Below are positions 8,701-20,700 of a stretch of 64,000 nucleotides of DNA, in pieces; the first letter of the stretch is position 1, and the number at the start of each line of letters is the position of its first letter. This stretch comes from Achatina immaculata (taxonomy: Eukaryota > Mollusca > Gastropoda > Stylommatophora > Achatinidae), in NCBI GenBank assembly GCA_009760885.1, contig CM019715.1, positions 22,409,642-22,473,641 on the forward strand, given 5' to 3'. The position numbers and the translations under genes were made by a program. The notes under the pieces are model-generated. The model did no database searches. It worked only from the letters and a program-made list of their open reading frames with translations, and was not told the origin of the DNA.

Positions 8701-11700
8701 TGAATTAATATATTTATTATATGAGCATTCATGTGCTTCTGTCTTTGATACAGTGATCATATACTTAATCTCCATTGTAATATCTGTCCAAAGTTGCTAA
8801 TCCTGAAGGTGAATGTGGAAAATCTTTCAGACAGCAGTAATATTGTTTCTTGTTCTCACCTTCCTGGAACTGCAACCAGATTTTTTTTGCAGCTACTACG
8901 GTAAGGGTGTTGAAGCACAGTAACATGTTCAAATGTAGAAGAGAGAGTTATGACAGCAGTGCTTTTTTAGCAGAGATCCCTGCCCCAGTAGCTGGGTTGA
9001 GCCTGATACTGGGGGCACTAACAAGAGAGATATAAGGCAGGATCATGGTCAGCTATGTTTCACACAATCTTGATGCAAGCAATCAGCAGTAGGTCGCTGA
9101 CCACTACCTCAGACAACATCTTCACCCCTCACGCAGCTTATGCTGTCCGCTGCAGGACAGAAGATGCTGAGGTACAATGTAGCACATCTTTGCTTAGGAT
9201 GAAAGAGCTTGGAGTAGATAATAGTAATGTCAAGATTACAGTATCAAGGTAAGAATGCAAGAAGAATAGTATCAAGGTAAGAATGCAAGAAGAATAGTAT
9301 CAAGGTAAGAATGCAAGAAGAATAGTATCAAGGTAAGAATGCAAGAAGAATAGTATCAAGGTAAGAATGCAAGAAGAATAGTATCAAGGTAAGAATGCAA
9401 GAAGAATAGTATCAAGGTAAGAATGCAAGAAGAATAGTATCAAGGTAAGAATGCAAGAAGAATAGTATCAAGGTAAGAATGCAAGAAGAATAGTAAACCA
9501 GTATCTGAACAAGGTCATCAGTTGATGTACATAGAGAATATTAGTCACATATCAGAACACCTCTTTTGACTTTTGACTTGTCTACAGAGCAAGGATGATA
9601 CTCATAACTTTCTGACTAGTTTCTGTGTGCAGTTTGAGCATAACCTGAAACATAAAACCACTTATCACAGCTACAGTAAGCTGAAAATCTAGTAGCAGTT
9701 CATCAAAAACTGGGAAGTTCTTATGACCAGTTTGGTTATGGGAAATTATAGAAATTACTGGATCAGTCTCAGGCATCTTTCTGAGTTTAGAAATGTCACA
9801 TGTGAGTCTGCTGGGGAAAAATACTGTCCCTATGACCTAAAGCCTGAGAAGCCACCTCAGTATCTATTCTTGCTTCAAGGAAATGTCTATGCTAGCTGTA
9901 ATACCAATAAAATGCTTAATAGATTCCTGTAAAAATACTGCAGATTTTGTGACCAGTCTTTTGTGGGATCTGGACAGCAACTTATGGCTTGGGCTAAGTG
10001 ACAGGTTTACAGCTGGTCAGTACCGATGGCAAGATAATAGTGAAGTCACCTACACAAATTGGGCCAGTGGTCAGCCAGTTCACTCATCTCCATTTAACCG
10101 TTTTCATCAGGTAAATCTTAATCTTATTTCTCTTCTTTTAACAAAAATATTTTTCTCACTTAATTATAGCAAACTTTTCTAGCTGCTTGTCATATGATTT
10201 CTCTTTCATCTTGTTTTTTCAAGTCTTTCCTACTACAGTGGTACTAAACATTAAATATTATATTTTGTTCTTTATTCCTGTATACATGCTGAAACCAGTG
10301 TTCCTCTACAGTGAAATAATAGTTTAGGAAAACCCTGTTTCTTAAGTAATTTTTTTTCCACAAACTAGTTTTTGTTACAGTTCCCTTAATGTAATGTATA
10401 TTTTGCACTGACACAACCGGTGACAGCCAGAAAGTTTCATACTTGCTCTCAGTGTGTTGAGAAAAATAAAGATACATTTTTACCTGTGCAGTGATTTCTT
10501 ATCAGTAATAATGTGAATTCCATGCAAGAAAAAACAGATAGCCTATCTTCACTGGCTAGCAAAATAGGACTTGAAATTAACAAGGACAAAACAAAAATAA
10601 TGAAAATTCCCATCAATCAAAATGGAAAAATACACATAGAAGGGACAGATATTGAAGAAGTCAATCAATTTGCATACCTTGGCAGCTACATAGACCAGGA
10701 TGGTGACACTAGAAAGGAAGTTAGGATCAGAATTGCAAAAGCAGCATCAATCTTCAAGAATCTTGAGAACATATGGAATTCAAAAGTTATAAGCACAAAA
10801 ACCAAGTTAAGACTATTCAATTCAAATGTAATATCCACCCTCATTTATGCATGCGAAAGCTGGAAAACAACTAAAGAAATAGAAAAGAAATTAGACTCTT
10901 TTGAAAACAAATGCCTAAGGAAAATACTCGGCATCAAGTGGAATGAATTCAAGAACAATGCAGAGATAAGACAGATGACTGAACAACAACCAGTCTCACG
11001 GGTGATCAGGAAAAGGAGATGGACATATGTTGGCCACTTGATGAGAAGAAATGAGCAGAGAATCCCAAAACAAGCTATCAAGTGGAACACAACAGGCCGA
11101 AGAAAAAGGGGCAGACCGCGTGAAACTCTGAAGAGAACATTATTAAGAGAGGCCAAGTTAACAGGCATAAAATCCTTTGTTGAGGTTGAAAGACTCGCCG
11201 AGGACAGGAAAAATTGGCGAACTACTTTGCGAGCCCTATGTGACGTCTAACGGCACGGGAAGGATATAAGATATAAGTGATTTCTAATTATATATTACAC
11301 TTGAAGACTGATGAGTGTTTAAGCATACCGTGTACTGCTGAGATGTTGAGCAATGGAGGGCACACCTGGACAAAAGTGGGAGAAAAAAAAGGTGAAGTTC
11401 AGGCATTTGTTGAAAAAAAAAACACACCCTTTTGGAATGTGCCTTGGACACCTAAAGATTCAGAGAAAGAGAGAGAGAGAGAGAGATGTACTGGTGGATT
11501 TCACAAATCTAAAACTGTTGTCTAACAGCTGCATTGGATAATGGGTCAAGACAAAAAAAAAAAAAACCCACACAGAAGAGCATTTGTGTAAATGCAGTAC
11601 ATATAATGTATCAATATCAAGCATAAATAACAACAGAAAAATAGTTTGCTGAACAGGTGGCTCCTCATCAGAGACTACTAAACTGCACCTTCACACTCCA

Positions 11701-14700
11701 TTTTTTTTTAAACACAAAAATGTGAATTGTATATTACAATTTTAGACTATATTAATGATCATATAGTGATAGAGCCCTTTCAGATTAACATCAGTACTGA
11801 GCCAACTAAAAGATAAGAAATGGATTCATCACTAGTAACTCCTGTGTCTAGCTGAACCTTATTATCTTAGAGCCAATCTTACGCATCTGAGGTAGGTAGC
11901 TAGAGGCAAACTTTGGTGATTGTAATTCTTCACTAGTATCTTCAAAGTGGAACAGAGAGTTCCTTTGTCTTGTGTTTAGTATCTTTTATATGTTCCTGAT
12001 TTTCTTGATCTACCTTACATCATGTCCAGTGTCTATATCCACATACAGGATAACTGTGCTGAGATGCTGAGAGACCCTTCTAGGGTTGAAAATACAGCAA
12101 AGTGGAGTGATGCCTTCTGCAGTAAACAAAATGCTTTTCTGTGCCAGACAATAAAATGTAAGCTGTTCTTATTGTAATTAGCAAAGTCTACAGTCATGGA
12201 GAATTCATCACCCACTGTCCCATTGGCCAGGCTGTTTGAAGGATGACAGCTGGGGGAGGAAGATTTTTGCAATCTTTGCTATACAGTCCTTCATTACAGC
12301 TTCATTCCTGCTTCCCATTGACAGCTCTGTTCCATGTAATTGTGTGGCAAATAGGGAGTACAGAGTGGGTGTCCATGTATTCCTTGACTTCTTGTTTCAC
12401 TAGACTGTGATGTGATCACTGTCACTTCTGACCAACTTTCCTTCTCCAACTCCTGAAGGAGCCAATTACATTTTTTCATCTGGTTTGGCTTGAGTACATC
12501 TGTCTGTAATTAAACACCAATCACCACAGTGAGAGACCAGTGCACTAATCACTGTCTATAATTAAACACCAATCACCAAAATGAGAGACCAGTGCACTAA
12601 TCACTGTCTATAATTAAACACCAATCACCACAGTGAGAGACCAGTGCACTAATCACTGTCTATAATTAAACACCAATCACCAGAGTGAGAGACCAGTGCA
12701 CTAATCATTGTCTAGAATTAACTCTTTCCACTCACGTTACTTCCAAAATGTTCCTTAGTTTCTTACAACGCGGTCATTTTGGAGAAGGGCGCGGATATTT
12801 TGGAGAAGGGGGTCCCTGTGTAAAAGTTATTGTACCAAATTAATTCCATGACCACCACGTGTTTATCACACATTAAAATAAGTGGAAATGAATGAAGATT
12901 CCATAAATGAAGTTACTTGTCATAAAAAAAATTTTTAAAAAACAAAGAAAAGAAAAAACTGGTGTGAAATAATGGAATGATTTTTTTTCGCTAAAAAAAA
13001 TGTAGGGCTGAGCAATAAAATCTACTTTATACTTACCTTAATTGTGTCATAATCCAATATAGAATACATAGTCGTTCAAATTTCAACACAGAAAAATCAA
13101 TGTGTTTGTGACATCCAATAAATCTAACAGATCTACAGCTACGAGAAACACATATATATAGGTCTAGTCGGTCAGTGTGACCATTCTACCACTCAGTCTC
13201 GAAATAAACTTGAAAAAACCCCCCTATCTAAACATCCAGCAACGTGGCTTCTTCATCCCGCATGCTAGTTTAACTTTGGATTCAGAAGAGTTCTAACTGG
13301 TTAAATGAAAAGTAACATTGTGTTTTCAACAAAAGAAACTCCGAAGCCATATAGGGCTCTTGAGGGTGGGATACACATACCGCAAAGATCCACATGGTGC
13401 TTGCGCGAGTGGAAACAGTTAAACACCAATCACCACAGTGAGAAATCAGTGCACTAATCTCTGTCTAGAATTAAACACTCACCACAGTGATTGGTTACTG
13501 TCACTTCTCACCAACTTTCCTTCTCCAACTCCTGAAGGAGCCAATTACATTTTTTCATCTGGTTTGGTTTGAGTACATCTGTCTAGAATTAAACACCAAT
13601 CACCACTGTGAGAGACCAGTGCACTAATAACTGTCTAGAATTAAACTCCAGTTACCATAGTGAGAGATCAGTGCACTAATAACTGTCTAGAATTAAACTC
13701 CATTCACCACAGTGAGAGACCAATGCATTAATAACTGTCTAGATTTAAACTCCAATCACCACAGTGAGAGACTACTGAACTAGTCACTGTCTAGAATTAA
13801 TACCAGTCACTATCATGAAAGACCAGTGCATTGATCACTTCACTGTTCAAACACATCAGTCATATTCTCACCATAAATCTTTTTTTTCATAAATATGTGC
13901 CAGATACATGCAACATTGTTTAACTATCACTACAGCACCAGTCCCAACATCATCACCATTACCAACTCCTGCTGGATCCACCAATGGGCCTGGTTGCCCT
14001 GCCAATTTCTTCATGTACAAGTCAACTTGTTATTCTGTCATCAACCAGCCCACTGTGTGGTCTGAGGCCAGAAAAGCATGTCAGTTATTTAATGGAGATT
14101 TGGCTTCAACGTCAGACATTTTTGAAGTTGCCAGGTTAGACTTGGCTTTGCTCAGTAACCATGTGAGTGGCCAGGCATGGATTGGTTTGAAATATGATCA
14201 GGTACTTCTTGTTTTTATGAATATAGTTCTGGTTCGATTTTTATTGTTTTCTTTCTTTAATGTAATTTTAAATTTATTGTAAGGAAAAAAAGGAAAATTG
14301 TATTTTAGCCATCAAAAGAAGTTAATTTCTTATAATAATAAGCCATAGAGTTACTTTTATTAAGTGGTTTAATTCTGGTTATAGTTGATTTCATAGGTGT
14401 TTTATCATTTCCAGCAAAGTAATGTTTTGAATCTTTTCTGCCTAATTTTAAAAGCATATAATGTATGAAGTCCCAGAGTTTTGAAAAATTTTTAACTGTT
14501 TTGAAATAGAAAAAAAATTAGTAACAGTGTCTAGTTTTTTTTTGTTTGTGGCTATCAGTGTTTTGGCACATCTGAGACAGCCTGTTTATTGGTTAACAAA
14601 CTTGTGTGCTCCTTCAACAGGCTCACACGATCGCAGTGGTTGAGCTTGTCATGGTCCCAACAGTAGTGGAGTCTGTTTCTTGGACTCCACTCTGGTTTTA

Positions 14701-17700
14701 GAGCTTGCCACTTAATTCCCTTCACAGTTGATATGCCTGTGTTTTGACATCATCACAGTTTTTGTTGCAGAGAAGAAGAGTGATTTGAAAAGAAAAGAAA
14801 AACTAGACCAATGCTCACTTGACTGTTGTAGAATACCATTCAATTTATAAATTTTATTAAAAATAAGTGGCGCAAGAAATTTTTATTAGTGTAAAAAAAG
14901 TGTGGGGGGGGGGGGGGGGAGAAAGATTATAAAAAGTTTTAAATATAATTTAAAATTAAAAAAAAATTTTTAACCTTCTGCTTTCAAAATCAGTATTATT
15001 CTGAATCTTCATAAATTGGACTAGCACAAATCAAGGCTTACCTGAAACAAGATGTCACATAGAAGTCAGTCCCATAAATAAAGGACACTCATCCAAGTCT
15101 ACAGCAGCTAAATGCAGAAAAAAGAGAAAAATTTAGCAATAGTTTCAGTTATGGAGAGGATGCTGAGCTACAGAGGGCTCACTTGGGCAAGAGTGAAAAA
15201 AAATGGTGAGGGACAGGTGATTGTGGAAAACCCTTGCTGAAGCTCCATGTGCTTTGACCACCCAAGGTTCAAAGAGAGAGAGGGGGGGGAAGTTTCAGTT
15301 ATAATATTTGTTGTTGCTTCTGTTTTCACAGTTTTCCTCCCAGTATGTGTGGAGTGATGGTTGGCCTGTTTACCACACTTTCTGGTCAGATGGCAATCCT
15401 AACCTTCAGACAAATGATACATGTGTGGCATTTTCCAAGGCCAGTTGGAATGACACTTTATGCAGTGACGTTCTGCCTTATATTTGTGAGATCAAGTCAG
15501 GTGAGTAGTTCTGCTTTTGTGAGGAGAAAACAATAGATAAATTTTTAAAAACGTACAGAAAGTTGAAAATGGAGATGAAACCATTAAATGCCAAGTGTGA
15601 TGGAAAGCTGTGTGAGAATGCTGAAGTTGTGCTGTTGTCAGAATGTTAAGGGGGAAGGAGATTAAGAAATAGAATTAACTGACATGTAATCAATACTGGA
15701 GAAAATATAGCACTTGCAGCAGATGATCAGTGATAGTTTTTTCCCAAGTGAATCAGAATGCTGTGATTTATTGAGAGTGAATCAAAATGCTGTGATTTAT
15801 CCAGAGTGAATCAGAATGTTGTGATTTATCCAGAGTGAATCAAAGTACTGTGATTTATCTAGAGTGAATCAAAATACTGTGATTTATCCAGAGTGAATCA
15901 AAATGCTGTGATTTATTTGGAGTGAATCAAAGTGCTATGATTTATCCAGAGTGAATCAGAATGCTGTGATTTATCCAGTGAATCAAAGTGCTGTGATTTA
16001 TTTGGAGTGAATCAAAGTACTGTGATTTATCCAGAGTGAATCAGAATGCTGTGATTTATCCAGTGAATCAAAGTGCTGTGATTTATTTGGAGTGAATCAA
16101 AGTTCTGTGATGTATCCAGAGTGAACCAAAGTGCTGTGATTTATCCAGAGTGAATCAAAATACTGTGATTTATCCAGAGTGAATCAGAATGCCGTGATTT
16201 ATCCAGTGAATCAAAGTGCTGTGATTTATTTGGAGTGAATCAAAGTACTGTGATTTATCCAGAGTGAATCAGAATGCTGTGATTTATCCAGTGAATCAAA
16301 GTGCTGTGATTTATTTGGAGTGAATCAAAGTTCTGTGATTTATCAAGAGTGAATCAAAGTGATGTGATTTATCCAGAGTGAATCAAAGTGCTGTGATTTA
16401 TTTGGAGTGAGTTAAAGTTCTGTGATTTATCCAGAATGAATCAGAGTCCTGTGATTTATTTGGAGTGAATCAAAGGTTTATGATTTATCCAGAGTGAATC
16501 AAAGTGCTGTGATTTATCCAGAGTGAATAAAAATGCTGTGATTTATCCAGAGTGAATCAAAGTGATGTGATCTATCCAGAGTGAATCAAAGTGTTGGAGC
16601 TGAAGTTGTTATAATTATTGTTGCTGTAGTTTTGGTATTATGAGTATTTGTTTGCTGTAGCAATACAAATTGTAACACAAGTTGTTTGTGGCATAATTAA
16701 AAAGGTAACCATAATTCCCATGTTTGTCTCCTTTATACATATTTTTTTCTTCATGATAACCATTCTAGTGGTAACATTTCCTTCCATCATGTAACCATAA
16801 TTTCACAGTCATTACATCTTACTCTTGCCTGATTTTTATTATATTATTCTGTGGCAGAAGCTGGGATAGTAAATTGTGACTGATTCAAAGATTTATTATC
16901 ACTCCAGAAGCTATGATAGTAAAGTGTTGGTAACTGTAAGTAAATGTTGAGTAATACATTTATTGATTTATTATCACACCAGAAGCAGCACCGACTCCCA
17001 CCCCCACTCCTCTTGGTCACTGTGCTAACCCAGAACATATATCCCATGACAACTTCTGCTACATGGTCAAAGCATATGATTATGTGTCTTGGCCTGAAGC
17101 AAGCTTCAAATGTGCCCAGATGGGCATGGAGCTGGTCAGCATCCACTCAGAAGAAGAGAACCAGTTTGTGAAGGACTGTATCAATAATTTATTGGCTCCT
17201 CCAAGTAACTATGCCAGAGACCGTTACAATATCTGGATAGGACTACAAAAGAATCTGGAAGGTATGTTTAGATGCTTTAAATCTGTGAAGAATGTTACTG
17301 AAAAGTGATAAGTATTTTGTCATATATATTCTAAATTATGCATCTGATAGTTTTGTGAATGGCAAAAAATGACAGAGAGATATAATTGAGCCATTTTAAC
17401 TCTTTACCTGCTAAACAACATCCATGACACATTAGTATTTTTTGTAATAAAAATTCACTGCTGCTGTGTTTTACTGGGATGACATAATGCTTATTTTTAG
17501 TGTTTGGAACAGTTTAAAATTATGAACTCCAAACTAACAACAAAACAATATGACTAGTTATTTTATTTATTTATTTATTTATTTTTTGGAAAGCTGTTTA
17601 AGCACTCATGGTAGATTAAGAGTTCAGATATATTTTGAAAAGCCAAAACTAGTCTAAGGTGAAGGACAAACTGAAACTTGTTGTTATTGTTTTATTATCA

Positions 17701-20700
17701 CCCTGTAACTGCAGACCTGAAGCTCTTGACAGCTGTTGCCATGGACAAGATTTTTTAAACAAAAGCATCACATCAGATAAAGAATGTTCTGTAACAATTC
17801 ACCTAGTCTGTTCACTACCATGACTCTTCTAAAAAAATGGGAAAAAAAAAGAGAGAAAGACCAAAATGAAGATGTCTGCAAGACATTGTTGATGATCTGC
17901 GAATGGATTTATCAGCAGCAGGGTGTCATGCTTACAACCAAGAGACCTACAGAAGACCTTTTAGGGAGGCATAGTTCCACAAAGGACATGCAAATGACTG
18001 ACTGACTGACTGAGTCTTCTCAAAGTCTAGTCACTACTGTTTATTCCATGATTCTTCTCATAGTCTGTTCACTGCACCTCCTTTCATGGCTCACCTTCTT
18101 CAGCTGAACAATAAGTGTATTTCCCTACTCACATCCAAGCAAAGAAATGAGATTAATAGTTCTCCAGGTTTGTATTACAAACATGAGAGACCTTTTCTGC
18201 TATACTTTTCAATGCTTTTTGCTTTGTGTTTTTGTCTAATTGGTTTCATAAATCATAAGCTTGTCACTAGAGGATTTCCTGCTCTCACCTCTACTGTTAG
18301 TACTTTGGCATTTATTCCTGCTGATTGTTTGATCAGTTCTTAAAACATGTAGACTATCTGTTCTAGTTTCAGCCAACCTGGCTTGCATAACCCCTGCTTC
18401 ACAGCATAGGACACTCAAATGTATTGTCACTACCTAGTTAAAAAAAAAGGTAAAATTCCGTTTCCATGCCATTAAGGCATTTTGGGGCATGTTAGGCCTG
18501 TATGTTCCATTACCATCGGCATGTGAAAGTATGATGTGGTCAGTATCACACCTGGCCGCTTTACCTTCCCAGATTTCTCTGATACCCATTTTTAGAGGCT
18601 GGATGAATCCCGGGGCCTTTCTGGTGTGTACCAGAAAAAAATCCCACTTCTGGGACTGAACCTGGTACCACCTAATTAGTAAGCCGAGCACCTAACCACT
18701 CAGCTAACCAGGCTACCTAGTACCATCTAGTACTCTGAATAATTATCATCTGCTTCATCAAGTAATGAGAAGAAAAATGCTTGACTGTTTTTTTTATGCT
18801 CATGTATAACCTAGACATACTTGGAGAAGAGAAATTATGACAGTGCTCAGAGACAAGGAATGCAGATGGAAGGAAGCAGAAAATAATTCCAAGAACAGGG
18901 ATGACTGGAGAGCTAAACAACATGTAAGCAACATACGTGGCCTATGCTCTGAAGGGAGTGAAAGGTGATGATGATGATGATGATGATAATGATGTTAGCA
19001 TCACTTGTTGGTGGCCTGTTCAATTCTGAGATGCATACAAAAAGTACTGTTCTTGCAGGAGGTTTCAGGTGGTCAGATGGTTCACCTACAACATATTTAA
19101 ACTGGTACAAGGGTGAACCATCATCAGTAATTGGAGCAACCTCATTTGAGCAGTGCGTGGAAATGTACACAGACACAGGTTTTTGGAATGACTTGTCATG
19201 CATAGGACAAAGTTTGGGCTATGTCTGCAAAGTCAGCAAAAGTGAGTATTTTCATGTGGTTTATGATATATATTTGACATTATTTTCATGTGGTTTATGG
19301 TTTATATTTCACATTATATGGTATTTTCATGTGGTTTGTATTTCACATTATATGGTTTTTATGTGGTTTATATTTCACATTATATGGTATTTCCATGTGC
19401 TTTATGATTTATATTTTACATAATAACTTGTGGTTAAATGTTTACATAATTTTACTTAGCAGATTAGCAACTCAAATGTTTTCCTGTTTTACAACATGAG
19501 TATGAATTACTTGCTAAAAGAAAGTAATTATCCGAATATAAAAATAAATGAAGAATTACTTGAATGGGTGAAAAGTTTCAGATATTAAGGACACATGATA
19601 ACAGAGGATGGAAAATTTGGCAAAAAACACCTTGACCAGAATGAAAAAGATCCTTACATCAAAACAAATATCACAGCAATTGAGATTACATATCATAAAA
19701 TGCTGTATGTACTTAGTATTCCTTTATGGAGTAGAAGCTTGGACCTTGAATAAAAGACAGCAAAATGGAAAACTGAGACCCTTGAAATGAGGATATACAG
19801 AAGAATAGGGTGTATCCCGTCGACAAAAGAAAACAGATAAGTGCTAAACCAGCTACAAGTGAAAAGAGAAATATTGAAATCATAAAAACAAGACAGCTAA
19901 GATACTTTGGGCATGGCAAGAGGCATGATACTATGCTGAAGACCTTTTTCAAGGACAAGATTGTAGGGGAGAGAACAAGAAGATGACAGTGACATGGATG
20001 TGTGGACAACATCAACAGATGAACAGGAACCAGCTTGGCTGAGTGTGCTATGAAGACAAGAAACAGCAGAGTGGGAGATTCATTGCAGCCAACCTTCCTT
20101 AGGGAGATAGCACGAGGTGATGATGATGATGCTGAAAGAAAGTACATTTCAGTTTTTAAGTTTGAACTTAACTTCAAAATTCCCATGGCCTAGAGGATTG
20201 TAAGAGGAATAATTAGTAAATGAAATATTTTCAGTAGTTGTCAGAATTTAGTAATAATAATAAACTTCATTTTACCAGATACAGCAGTAAGAATAGGTTT
20301 CAGTTTGTCAAGATCTGTCAGTAATTGTACAGTAGATTTCGCTTTATCAGGATCCAGCAGTAATAATATACTTCACTTAATTCAAGAAAAGTTAAATATT
20401 TTAGTATGTCATTATCCAGTAACAGTTGCAGATCTTAGCCAGTTGAGATCAAATGAGACAGATCTTAGCTTGTCAGGATTCACAAAAAGTCACAGACATT
20501 TGCGTATCAGTAGATAAAGTAGTATGTATTCTTTTTAGTTTATTAACCTTTTGTAAATGTTACAAGACTTTACTTTGTAAAAGTCCAACAGAAAACCTGT
20601 ATCATTTGTTCTAAGCCAAGTAAAATAGCAAATGACATCAATCAGTGGACTTGTTTAATATTTGTAACATGTTGCACTTACTCACATGATATTTCTGAAC

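Noticed and set aside
20281..20517. Extra coding exon in the lectin intron (70-codon frame)
   Set aside because: No CTLD or stalk signature, and exons i and j already join in frame without it.
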